The position numbers and the translations under genes were made by a program. Below, piece after piece: positions 47,191 to 59,079 of a DNA stretch of 64,000 bases. Source of the stretch: Syncephalis fuscata (taxonomy: Eukaryota; Zoopagomycota; Zoopagomycetes; Zoopagales; Piptocephalidaceae). A model generated the notes under the pieces. It was not told where the DNA came from and ran no database searches. It was given only the letters and a program-made list of their open reading frames with translations. Location: contig JAHLTZ010000021.1 in NCBI GenBank assembly GCA_025786725.1, positions 372,001 to 436,000 of the forward strand, read 5' to 3'. Position 1 is the stretch's first letter. Each line of letters begins with the position of its first letter.

Positions 47191-48763
47191 TTAATAGGAC
47201 AGATCAATGACGGTATGGCCATCATCTTGGTGTAAAAGCAATGCAATCATTGTATTATATACAAATCCTATTTCTGTGGATTGAGTTGTATCGTTTATAC
47301 CCAGTGGCTTACTACGCTTTAGATTGATTAAATCAAGCATTACATATGAGTGCCATTTGTTTGATTTGCATAGCATAATACCTAGGATGTGACAGCTATT
47401 TTTGTTTAAATAGTTTTGTGTATTTGGCAAAAAGTGGCGTAGTAAGATGGGCTTTAATGTTTTGTTTGTAATATGTGACTTGATCGTGCCATCTATTAGA
47501 CTGTAAATGGTCCAGTCATTATTTACCATAATCAATACTTAACTTTAGAAAAGAGCAACTAATCGTTTAGTATCAATTGATTGTGCCCGAAGCGGCTTGT
47601 GGCCAGCGATAGAAGTTGCTGAATCAGTCTGTGTGGGCTGTGTTGAAATTAAGACTGGATTTAATGATTGACCATCAGTTACTTAATTTTTGGTTGAGAA
47701 AAAGACTTCATGCGCATACTGAAAACGAGTACAGGATTGTTGTCGAGTCGTCGAATTAAACTATAGGCTTTCACGCCACAAGCAATTGTGTACTCTCCTC
47801 GTAATAGGCACCGAGGACTATCATTAAGCTGGGTGACGGAGAATTGCCAAACACTCCAGCGTAGGCGGTCTGTTTCGCCAATAATTTTATTTGCACTTTA
47901 AAAAACAGTAGCTGTAGTCTCGGTGACGCGCTGTATGAAGAATGTCTTTTGGATACTTTCGACATTTCCTAAGCACATACGACGTGTAACGGCATTGAAT
48001 ACCCGCACTGTTTTAGTGCTTCGTAGCAATCGTCGATCTTCCTTCGTTCTAAATAACAAATAAGAATCCAACGGCCACGAATAGAGATACTTTTACTAAA
48101 GTAACTACTAAGCTGACACGGTGGCACAAATGCCATTTGACGTATTGGCCAAATAAAATATTTGACTTGCATTGCTTGTATATTCTTCTGTGGCAACTGC
48201 AAATCTATCTGATACGTCAAGTGTTTGTATTCTAGTTTTTGGGTCAATATTACTGTAGCATACTTTACGTAAACGCCAAAAGCGATGTTTGCTTGATTTT
48301 CCTATGGATCGGCATTGTTCAATAACGCCACAATCACTTATTGTATCTGTGGTATAGGGCATCCATTGAAGTACTGCTACACGCGCGTTGTTAAATGTGC
48401 TAGTTATCACTTTATGTAGCAAATTCAGTCTATCCTTGAACCAATTTGCTTCAGTGCCACTTCGATGGCAAAACGCACGAAATCAATTAATATTATCATC
48501 ATTCAATCGTGTAATGTTAATGGTTTGCTTAATTGACAATATTAGTTGTCCAGATAGCTGTAATGTACGGATATATCATACCAGCCATTGCACTTTTATA
48601 TCGTTTTTCAGCAAGTAGCGTTTGTGATATCTTTGTCACCAAAAATACTGCTGCAAACTAATACAGCTCCACAGCCAGGGACAAGACGAAGCAAATAAAA
48701 CAAGTAACTTTTTGTCAACAAATACTATAAGGCGCCCAACAACAAGTACAAAATATACTTTAT
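47191..48763 (-). pseudogene. Decayed third copy of the F-box-like family
   Basis: The minus strand aligns along its whole length with the intact pair at 1265-4812: WLWSC near the start, GVIEQC and FWRLRKVC (~48250-48330), IWPIR and SIRGRW (~48050-48150), then IYSLIDGT and the C-terminal DDGHTVIDLSY ending at 47191. It is broken by frameshifts and at least three in-frame TGA codons in the 5' half, two where the intact copies have TGG and one where they have CGA. The ATG is ATA. These changes are all G:C to A:T transitions. Identity is much lower than between the tandem pair, so it is an older copy. It is intronless like its relatives. Confidence 0.88.
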
Positions 48764-49182
48764 ACTCAATAAAAATACTAATTAAATGGCCAAAAGCCAG
48801 TGCGCGTCATCATCTTTAGTGCACTTATACGATGTGTGACAGTAATTAGATTTCGGCCAACTCAACATCTTCATTTTTGTGACCAATATAGCTATAGTGG
48901 ATGCTAGATTGACTTGGATTTGCCGCGATATGTTATAATTACAATAATGTGTAAATTGGTATATTTACTAACATATGCCATGTACCTTGATGTTTAGCAA
49001 CTATACATCAATAGAAAATAAGCATAATTATATAATCTTAACTTATACATTAATTCTACGACTTGTGTTATTTATATTTTATATATTTGTATCTATTCAA
49101 TTATACAAACTTTTATTATTAAACATATGGTTTTATTTATATAATCAATTCATCACAAAAACAAACTATAAATAATAGTCTT
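48764..49182. other. Intergenic, A+T-rich
   Basis: About 420 bases between the pseudogene's 5' end and the stop codon of the YlxR-like gene. The sequence is strongly A+T-rich with no credible ORF. Confidence 0.55.
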
Positions 49183-50340
49183 TTATTGATAATAAAACTG
49201 CCATCGCCATAAAGCAATGACCAATGATTGAGTTTCCTCATTACAAAGTAATGCAAGTCTAAGTGTTGTCTTATTTGTTTTCCGCAATCCTAATGCGCCA
49301 CGGATCATTTCCAACTCTTTAACTGTTAATATTTCGCCAAAATCAAATATTGGTGAATTTCCTGCCTCAAATCGCTTATTGGTTATTGGTCTAACTGTTG
49401 ATGTCGCAGGAATGATTAAATAGCCATTGTAATGACGCGTTACCGGTAATTTCGATTCCGTAGTAAACACTTCATTTACACTGTCGAATACTGCAGTCGG
49501 TGCTGGATAGAAAAGACACGGATTCGGCTGGTTGACCACTTGCTTGCCAATCGTTATAGCTGAATTAGCATCTTTATCGTCTTTGATGGCTTGTGTCGAT
49601 TTACGTAAACGCATTTGGTGAATAATACATGCTTGTACAAGACGCCGCATTTCAAGCGCAACATCTCGAGCAAGTAACGAGCCAACAAACTCGGCCATAT
49701 CTGAACGAATAAAAGCATCAACATTAATACGCCCCTGTACACCTATAGATATCCACTTTAATTAATATATAGTATTTCTACTGCAGTCCACATTATAATT
49801 ACTTTTCTCTTTTAACATATCAATGGCGGCATGACGACCGGTGAGCCAGTAGCCAACACCGCGACGACGTGCCTGACCACCTAGCCCATCGGGTACAAAC
49901 CATACATGCTCAGTTTCTGGATCAATTACTTTGACAAATCGTATCATTAATTCTATTTGCGTATATCGGTGTCTTGATTAAGCTGCCATAAACATTATTT
50001 ATTCTTTACTTACTGTACGGCTGCATTCGTCGCGAGAACAAGCATAAACGCAATGGAGATTTAAGTATACTTACTATTATTGATAATTACTATTATAGTA
50101 CTACATTGTGCCTACTAACGTGTACTTACCAAGTGGATTCAAAGCCATGTCTTGTTCAACTGCCGTCAAAGCTTCTGGTGATTTAGTTGACAGTAATGGC
50201 GGATGCCTATTCTTATAGCCCTGTTTACGATAGTAGTGAATGCCTGACCCATAACGACATTGTACGCCGCCACTCCTTGGAAATAATTGCCAAGGACGTG
50301 TTATCGTTGCAGCTATTCTACACGCCCAGTTTAACGTCAT
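49183..50340 (-). CDS. YlxR/DUF448-type (RnpM-like) protein, probably mitochondrial (326 aa)
   Basis: Four exons: 50130-50340, 50014-50073, 49803-49952, 49183-49742; phases agree and give 326 aa. Residues ~1-45 are basic, Ser/Tyr-rich and lack acidic residues, like a mitochondrial presequence. Residues ~77-150 follow the bacterial YlxR pattern: RLCLFSRR, LMIRFVKVIDPE, FVPDGLGGQARRRGVGYW and then a helix TGRHAAIDML, corresponding to the CxxTR, LIRFV and GRGAY blocks of DUF448. The following helix (MAEFVGSLLARDVALEMRRL) resembles the second half of alphaproteobacterial YlxR proteins. In Gram-positive bacteria YlxR (RnpM) binds RNase P RNA. The C-terminal ~150 residues are unrecognised. ATG 50340 is the first in frame. 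The family call depends on pattern only. Confidence 0.55.
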
Positions 50341-50388
50341 GAATTGCAATACAATAAAACAAAATAAAAAGAAGAGAAAATGTATTTA

Positions 50389-52457
50389 TTACGCCTTAAC
50401 ACGTGCGATCCATTCTTCACTGCGCACCAAAGCATCGATAATCACTTGAGAGCGATGTCCAGTAATAGGATGTAGTTCGCGTGAACGTTCCTCGGCCAAC
50501 ACCATGGCAATCTAGTTAGATTTGATTAGCATATCCTAATCAATCAATATATATATATATATACGCATATTACCTCTTGTGATGTTGCCTTTGTCGTGTC
50601 AGCTTGACGCAATACAGATTGTGCCAGATTATAGATTGCATTATCCCACTCGGTGCCCAAGTGTTTCTCAAGATTTGGATCTGGTGTAGCATAGCCAGCT
50701 GCTTCATCAGCACAATGAACAATGCCCTGAATATAGAGTTTAGATAAACTATATACACTATTATAGTATTATATATATCTTACCATACGATTGACCAAGA
50801 AATCTAATAATAACAATGGATTAATTACATGCTATATTACAAACAACACAACAACTACTTACCAGGGACATAACAAATACCGTACTTTTGCATCAATGGC
50901 GCATCTTCTTCCAAATGAGCCAACTGATTATTGGCCGCACCACATACAATTGAAGCACGTATTTTAGGAATTGTGACAGCAGATAGAATACCACCAGTAG
51001 CACATGGACAAACAGCATCGCATTCTGTAGATCGATATAAACATTACTACTCAGTAGGACTATTATAACGAATGGCTTACCCATAAATAGAATATCCATA
51101 TTACCACGTTCTACATGCTGGTAAGCGACTCGATCGCCATTAGGTAGTTGGCGTGTATGCTGGGCAGCAATCTCAAGTCTCACAGCATCAACATCAGCCA
51201 CGGTAATTTTACTGACATTCTTGGCTAGTAGAAACTCAACGAGCGGTAGACCAACATGACCAGCACCCTAATAGCATTGCATTAGTAACTATATATCATT
51301 AAATATAGTCCTTTCATTTACCTGAATGGCAATAGAACTTCCTGCTAATGATTTACCCAAATGATCAAAAGCTGCTTCCAATCCACGCACAACACCACGT
51401 GCCTATAACAGTTATTCTATTAGCACCATTTACTCTATAACAATTATAACAGCAACTTGCCGTGGGTACACTTGGATTGCCACTACCGCCTAATTCAGTT
51501 GGAATACACGTGGTAAATCGTGTTTTGGAGAAAATGGCTGCCATATCTTGCACTGTACAATCCTACGATTAATACACAGTACTAAATAGTATTATACCAA
51601 ATAATATTACCATTGGTGCCAACATCTTCAGCTGTAACATAGCAGCCCTTTAATGCACTAATAAACATACTAAGTTTAATACTTGATATCAATCAATTCA
51701 ACTACCTCATAAATGTGCCATATTCCTCATAAACTAAACGACGGGCTTCCGATGATGCTCCGTATTCTCTATAAATTTCTGTATTAGATAGCAGCTCATT
51801 CATTAGTTATCTTGCTTACAGGCCATGCCCAGTATTGCGTGCCATGACACCTTTACCGCCACCCCACCATATTTGGGCCAATGCATTCTATATCATAACT
51901 TTAGTACCAATGATATCATTGTAGTTTAACTGTATAAATACCTTGTGGGTCATGCCTTTAGCCAAGCGAAGTCCATCCCGGAACCAGTCTTCAACCGTAT
52001 CATACGACCAGTTACGTACCTAATTGTAACATATTTGTATAACCATATATTTATTAAATAATAAGTCAGTTTGACTACTGTTACTTACACCACCTGCGGC
52101 CGGCCCACGACACGTACGATGAACGAACGCACCCTAGTAACTATTAATATTGCTGCAGTCATAACGGCAACCATCATAGTTGGTTGGTTACTTGGCCACG
52201 AGTCCACTTACTTGGAGTACACCACTTTTTGGGCCAATTTGCGCAAAGACACCTTCATGTCCATTAAAATCAGTTGATTCTTGCGCGAAAAAGTCGGCCA
52301 ATGGCTGTAGAAATGGATGCGAGGCGACAAAGCGACGACGCTCGTCCTTCTCGCTCGCTTCAAGTACGCAATGGAACGTGCTGATATTAAAGCTGCGTAG
52401 CTGCGCAATAAAGTCTTCAAGCGACAAAAGAAGCACGTTGGGCTTTGGAATAGTCAT
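50389..52457 (-). CDS. Glu/Leu/Phe/Val dehydrogenase family enzyme (454 aa)
   Basis: Thirteen exons: 52212-52457, 52089-52133, 51942-52019, 51820-51887, 51706-51768, 51611-51657, 51461-51552, 51322-51402, 51081-51267, 50863-51024, 50784-50803, 50574-50726, 50389-50511; 454 aa. The N-terminal domain has GPAAGGVRNW, MTHKNALAQIWWGGGKGVM (the Lys of GGGK is the substrate-binding lysine) and TAEDVGTN. The NAD domain has SIAIQGAGHVGLPLVEFL followed by ITVADVD, then CDAVCPCATGGI. This layout matches leucine-dehydrogenase-like oxidative deaminases more than the larger fungal glutamate dehydrogenases. It would convert a branched-chain or related amino acid to its 2-oxoacid. Substrate is not decidable here. 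Intron 51403-51460 has a GC donor; one exon is only 20 bases. Confidence 0.85.
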
Positions 52458-52729
52458 AGTGAGCTATTAAATGGTACAAGTTTACCGTACTTGAAAGGCG
52501 AGACGAACGAAAGAAAGGCGACAAACGCCAACGTCGACACTTGTGTATCTACTCGTCTATATATCCAATTACACTCTCTTTGAGAATGTGGGGCAATAAT
52601 GCCATGGTGACAAATACGATCATTCGTGTAACCAACAGATTGGTATTTACAGCAATTTTATTATTAAAAGTTTACTCAATTTCAATTAATTAATTAACTA
52701 ATATGTTAGCTTATTGCTTAAGTAGCTAA

Positions 52730-55700
52730 TTAGAATTGAGGTGCTGGCGTGGGAATACGTTCACTAATATCAATCGATGATATATCTTGTACATCTATGG
52801 GTGGCCATGTGTCTGTAGACTTGCTTAATGGTGGCTGTGGAAATAGTACTGAATTAAGTGCAGATAGCGGTTCAGTCGGCATTGTATCCAAGGATAGCAT
52901 GCGTTCGAGCCATTGTTCATAGTTGGCCAGTTGATCAGGATGCTCAAGTAAAAGTGCGTCATCTTCTTCAAGCCATAATTCCTCATCGAATGCGGCAATT
53001 AGTGCATCGATATCTGCTAGATCCACAGCTGTATCGGCGGATTTTGTTTTTGTTTTAATAGATGAAATAAATGTGTGTTCATTGTAGAAACTGGACAGTG
53101 TACGTAGTGCATGTTCTTGATTCTAATGGTTTAATAAAATTATTATCATGTTATTATATTAGTGCCATCTAGCAATTAACCACTTACTACTGCTTCTTCG
53201 TTCTCCAGCTCTTGTTCACCACCGATTAGCCAGTCATCGCGCAAATCTTGTCGGCAATGCAAATAAATACCAGTAATAACTCGCATATTGGCTATTCGGT
53301 TTAGTTAAGTGACGTATAATACTAAATCGGTACTGATACTTACCCACGGTACATCGCCACTTTCTACCGGCATACGGTACAAATGTCTTGCATACCTTGT
53401 AAGCATAGTGCTGGATAAGTGAGTGCTGTACTTTAAGTACACGCTTTAATACAGCTGGAGCTTTATACTGTAGCATCAGTAATATACGATGGGCACGTCG
53501 TTTGGCCAATGACTGTAGAATACGTAGGAAATTCATTACCGTGAAACAATTGCGCCAACAAGCACGGCACTGACTTGCTTCAGTAGGCAACGGTGGTTCC
53601 ACTGAAACAGTTGGCTTAATCTTGACCCGTCGTGTACAATGGCTCATAAAACTACCAATAAATAAATATAACTGCATTTATATAATAACAATTGATTACT
53701 TACCAGTACGAGTCAATTTCATTTTGAGCCCTGCACAATGCAACGGCGTCTTGTTGTCCAAGTAGTTTTAGAGATAATGGTAAGAAATTATGCTCCACTA
53801 ATAGCTGACTAATATGCTCGTGCTGTAAAGCATCTATAAATTACATATGATGTAAGCGCTATTTCATATTTTATCTAATATATCAATAAAGGATACGTGA
53901 TGCTTTGAACAGTTTAAGCATAAGAAGTAAAATAGCTGACACGGCTTTCCACATAATTTCTTTGTGTCGAGCAGCATCCAATTCTTCCGTATTAACTATA
54001 TTTTACAATTAATACAGCTGTAATTATATAATCTATACTATTTACCTTGTCGTATTGACTCATTGTCAACGCTATTCTGCTTACTAGAAGCATTTTTACC
54101 ATTAGGTAGAGTGGCAATCATTACTTTGGAAAAAAACATAATTGCTGGCTCGAATCGAGTCAATGCTAATCTCTATTCAATGGATTAATAACAGCTACAA
54201 CTATACACTTATTACCTACATAAAACGTAGAAATACGGCGTTCACGTTCGGCCAAATGATCAGGCAGTGATTTCGATACATCTTCCAAGTTTAAATGAGA
54301 ATTACTCGCTGATAAAGGTACAACGGCCGGTAAATTGCGTTCTACGCGATCCATAGCCGCAGCAGTCTCGGCTATTTGTAAGGCCGACAATGGCACATAT
54401 AAGCATGACTTGTATACCTTTTCTGCCTCAGACAGTGCTTCCGGTAATATTGATTGTCGTAAAGTCGTTGGATCGCCGTCGTTATCCAATCCTTCCGATG
54501 TATAAGGCATAATAAGTGGCATATTAGGCTCATGGGCCGATGAAGATGGCATAGGGAATCTTTCTGATCGATCCCGTATGGGTTTCAATAGCGATGAGGC
54601 TGGACCAGTAGATGAGGCTGTCATAGCCAGTGCATATCTTGTTCTATCAGACATTGTCTCATCTTGCGCAAGTACCGGGTATTTAAGCGATAATTCCTCG
54701 TAAAAGTATTGAAGATCATAAGGATACGCTTTGGGCTTATCTATTTGTTATAATGTTTATTTATTAGTCATCTATTATCAATATTACCAACACTACTTAC
54801 ATGGATCAGTAACTATTGGTAAATCATAAAGTTGACGTTTTGCATCTCTTATTTCATGGGCAATCTCCCAATCACCTAATGTGACAAGTATTACTTTCCA
54901 TAAAGTTAACAGTAACTAAACAGTATCAACTGCCTATTAATAATTTTATTGATATTATTACAACACTATAACATACCTTTTTAACTGGAAATCCTTTAAC
55001 ACTTCTTTCCATTAAACGAGCTACTGTATCAACTAGAACAGCGGCTAATTCAGGTCCATTTTTGGCTAATATATATATATATCAATTAATATCATATATA
55101 TCATATACATAGTTATGATTACTCACCCATAGCATCATAGATCAGTGTAGTTGAATGGGTACGTAATGATTCCACGAGCATATAAATCAATGTAAGATAT
55201 AACTCAATTTCAATACAAATACGTTCTGCGCCAATAACAACCGTTGCTGTTGCCGTTGGCATTTCTCTAATTTAATATAATAAGCCATCTATACTATTAA
55301 TATCAATATTCTACTCTTACCGCGCATCTTGCAACATTTGCCGAGCATATTCAAATGCATCAATATAGATTTGTAATGCATCTCGACTAAGTAACAAACG
55401 ATTGTTCTCGACTAATGCCGTCAATTGCTGGTCACTAGATCGACATTCATGCCAGGCACCCTGTGCAATATAGACAAGTTTACGGGCCGAATTCATACGT
55501 ACACCTGGTGTAGAATCAGACAAAGCGGCCAACATAGTGTCTATGGTTTTGATACGCTCTTCATCAGATAATTCATTCCACTTTGCCGCTATAATAAATA
55601 GTCCGTATTAATATTAATCAATTAAACATATGTATTGTATTGTATTGTATTACTATCCATCTTACCTTTACGGCTCTTGGTAGATCGATTTTTACATCGC

Positions 55701-56139
55701 ATCTCGTCTTCTTGATCCTCTGATTCTTCATCGCCACTTTCTCCACTACGCTCTTTATCTTTATAATCACGGGCAAATAGTTGATAATTCTCATGCCATT
55801 GACGGCTTTCAGCATAGCTGTAAAACTCGTTTAGTTCTTGGACTGTCGTATCGGCACCAGTATATGTAAAATTCAGATTAGGTGGCTAGCATTAGTATAT
55901 TCATAGTATAATAGTAAATATTAGCTTCTACGTAATAACCGTACTACACTACTTATTACCTTTGGTTTGCCAGGCATTTGTCGGATGAGCTGTTGAAGTA
56001 GCTCTAGTCCAATAGGTCCACCTGCACTAGAAGATGACGGTGGTGGTGACGACGACGACGACGAAGAGGGCAAAGAAGACGACGGCGATGACGACGCCGA
56101 TGACTCTAGAGATTCCTCGCCTGAACTTTCCATCGGCAT
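52730..56139 (-). CDS. FAR11: STRIPAK subunit STRIP1/2 (Far11) homologue (897 aa)
   Basis: Thirteen exons: 55960-56139, 55666-55885, 55321-55588, 55127-55266, 54977-55065, 54801-54915, 54220-54740, 54046-54172, 53897-53995, 53704-53833, 53344-53651, 53188-53291, 52730-53122; 897 aa. After a Ser/Pro-rich start, the N1221-like helical domain follows (NEFYSYAESRQWHENYQLFARDY is its first block), then LLLTLWKVILVTLGDWE and YDLQYFYEELSLKYP. The C-terminal DUF3402-like part has CWRNCFTVMNFLRILQSLAKRRAHR and KAPAVLKRVLKVQ, then the YAYKVCKTFVPYAGRKWR block. STRIP proteins scaffold PP2A-striatin complexes that control septation, cell fusion and Hippo-like kinases. The first ATG is used; a second lies two codons on. 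Confidence 0.92.
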
Positions 56140-56297
56140 AGTGCAATAGCAGAATAATAAAGTATTGGCGCTTGTTGTAGCGTGGTACAGAGAGTAGAAA
56201 AGATATATTTAATGAAAAGAAAGACCGTTTTTCTTTAAATTAGACTTTTTTGTAAACCAGTTCAGTTTATTATTAGCTTTGTACAGATTTGTTTCTA

Positions 56298-58708
56298 ATG
56301 AATGTTGATGTCACCACCACAACAATATCCTCTAATGCAAGCATGGCAACAGAATCTATAGTTCAGGTAATTGAATCTATAGCAGAACGCGAGTCTATTA
56401 GAATTTCAGACGATGAGGATTGGACACAGCCTGAGACCGATGAAGAAACGATTAGTGAATCTGTAATCTCGGACAGTACTGCGTTCATAAATACTACGAC
56501 AAACAATGTATCTGACGAGGAAGCAGAGGCATTCCAGCGTTTAGATACGAATCCGGTAGAGTTGGTGAATCTACCGCGTAAACGACCTCGGTTAGAGGAA
56601 AGTGAGAATGACGACGAGACTATGCAATGCAGCATTTGCTTTGACTCGTGGACACAATTGGGATCACATCGCGTTGTATCGCTAATTTGTGGTCATTTAT
56701 TTGGTGACAGGTAAATAATAGAATAGTTGGTATTAATTAACTAATTAGTTAATTAATGACCATAATCATAGTTGTATTCGAAAGTGGCTATCGGATAAAG
56801 ATCGATCAAAAGCCGCGCGTGGTAAATGTCCCCAGTGCAAGTAAGTAATTATCAGTTCGATATATGATATATATATTTATGTATATTAGTATATCAATTT
56901 ATTAATTACAATGTATTTGTTTAGTCGACGAAATAAACGATCTGACATTCGACCCATTTGGATGCAGCGTGCTATAGCAATTGATAATGCTGAAGTGATT
57001 GAGGCGCAGAGAGAAGCAGCTGAAGAGCGAGAACTGCGCTTATACATTGAAACAGAACGAGCCCGATTACAATCAGCCTATAAAATGGCAATGGTTAGTT
57101 GAATAGTATATTGGTAATGTTGTAAACATTCTAAGTTTGCTATAGAGTGATTTAGAAAAAGCACAAAAAGAAATTAACGAATTGAAAGCAAAAGTGGCAA
57201 CGTAAGTAAGAATAGTAGTAGTAGTAATAATAATAATATAAATTATAATAATATATATGTATAGATTAAATGAAGGAGTATATTCAACAACTATAAGTTC
57301 ATTACGAACAGATTCATTAAGACACGATGGACTATCAAGGGAGCCATCAATTGACTCAAGTATTCGTGTACAATGTACCCATGAGCATTCTATTCCGTTA
57401 TGTGAGGTATACATATATATAATAGGTGTATTGCAAGCTAAATATTATTCAGGCGGGATCATTACGGGCTCTTGCAATGCAATCCAGTTCTAATATGGCA
57501 TATGTAGGATGTCAAATGGATACGACACTTACTACTGAACAAATAAGTGCCAATTTTGGTATTGTACGTCTTCAATTGGATACAATGGCTCGAGATCAAC
57601 TGGCCTGTCATAAACAGCCTATTCGTGATCTAGCTACACATCCTATTGATAATCTAATAATGAGTATTAGTATGGATCGTACTATGAAACTATCTTCGTT
57701 TGATACGAATACTACATCAGTACAGACGTAAGAAAAAGCATACTGGTATATATGTATGCATATATATAGTATCTAATGATAATATATTACTATTTAGATT
57801 TGATTTGGGTTTACCAGGCTGGTCATGTGGATGGCATCCATCTAATCCTATTTATGTGGCAGCTGGTCTTGCCAATGGTACCATTTTATTATTTGATCGT
57901 CGACGGGTTCAATCGCCAATAGAGCGATTAAATGGCAAAGACTGGTTAGGTACAAAGCCAGTACATTCGCTTGCATTTCTTGAACCAACAACATCGGGTC
58001 TACAATTGGTGGCGGCTAGTTTTGATAAAGCACTTAGCTGGTCATGGGAGGCTCTACAATCTAAAACAGTTACGGAAGGGTCGCAACAATATGTATTTTA
58101 TAACGCACCGCCAGGTTAGCGACTCATATAATGATACAGGTGATGTTAGTATTAACACTAATGGCTATATAGGTGCTTCATGCTACGATATGAGCTTATT
58201 TTGTTCAGAAACTGATGACATGCGTGGTTTATTTTCTCACCGAATTAGTCAGCCCGCCTCGTCGCTCTTCAGTATAGGTGCCATTACTGCCACAACTGCA
58301 GATACATCAACCAACAGTGAAATAACTAGGGATTTTAATTTAAAGTTTAATGAAGAGCAAAATTATACGCTTCCTTGTTTGCAGAAAACACTAACACGCA
58401 ATACAATTGTATCTTTATCCGATACAACGCAAGGGAATAGTAAAAATGTACTTATTGCATGTATGGGTAGGGATAATGATCATTCAGTAAGTTAATTATT
58501 GTATTTGTTGCGTAGTAATAACTGTAAATCACAGATAAGATTTTTAGATCTATCCAATCGGAAATTGTTATCTCAAGCAACGCTGACATCATTAAATGGT
58601 TCATCAATTCTATCGATTCGACATCAGCACTATCAAGGACAGGATCGACTGGCAGTAATGACAAATACCCATTTGCATACATATCAAATGAATTTATCTT
58701 CCTTCTAA
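56298..58708 (+). CDS. RFWD3: RFWD3-like RING and WD40 E3 ubiquitin ligase (642 aa)
   Basis: Nine exons: 56298-56710, 56772-56840, 56925-57093, 57146-57201, 57265-57406, 57453-57727, 57798-58114, 58173-58486, 58535-58708; 642 aa (human RFWD3 774). The N-terminal ~105 residues are acidic and Ser/Thr-rich. A RING follows: CSICFDSW, CGHLF, CIRKWL and CPQC, with CGHLF...CIRKWL being typical of RFWD3. Next is a coiled coil (~residues 180-235), then WD40-like strands (GSLRALAMQSSS, IRDLATHP, MDRTMKL, GWSCGWHPSNP, ASFDKALSW). RFWD3 ubiquitinates RPA and RAD51 at stalled forks in animals. The predicted propeller looks shorter than seven clean repeats, as in other RFWD3 proteins. Confidence 0.88.
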
Positions 58709-59079
58709 TGTAGTATAATGTAAATTGTTATCAAAGTGTTATGTTGTATTATTATTATTATTGCCATAATTGAGTATAGCGTGATCAAACAAGTTTTTTT
58801 GTCACTGACAAATTTGAATGAACCATGGTAATAAGTTGAAATTACAACTAAATCTAATACATTTCTATTAATTTAATTTAGTAATTTGTCAAAGCTACCA
58901 ATGTTTGCAAGTAGAAAAAGCTGTTTTTATCTAATAAAATAAATTACCATTTCCCTATATGGTAATACCAATCAAGTGATTAAATGACGTATTATGGTGC
59001 ATCTTTCCACGTATCCCACCATTGTATCTTTTTTTATCGTTGTCTACGTCTCGTCTACCGACATTTGTTGTATTTCACA
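58709..59079. other. Intergenic region upstream of the TRP channel
   Basis: About 370 bases. It holds the RFWD3 3' flank and the channel promoter. An ATG at 58984 is in frame with the channel ATG at 59080 and could add 32 residues. Confidence 0.5.

Noticed and set aside
48388-48618. Plus-strand ORF across the F-box-like pseudogene
   Set aside because: It is the antisense of a region whose minus strand aligns clearly with the intact F-box-like genes.
47191-48763. TGA read as tryptophan, suggested by TGA at two Trp positions
   Set aside because: Every intact gene in the window uses TGG for Trp and genes end normally; a third TGA replaces Arg and there are frameshifts too, so this is pseudogene decay.
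51530-51660. Apparent frame break in the dehydrogenase gene after TAEDVGTN
   Set aside because: Using the acceptor at GTACAG just downstream of the first TAG acceptor restores phase (VQDMAAIF), so no frameshift is needed.
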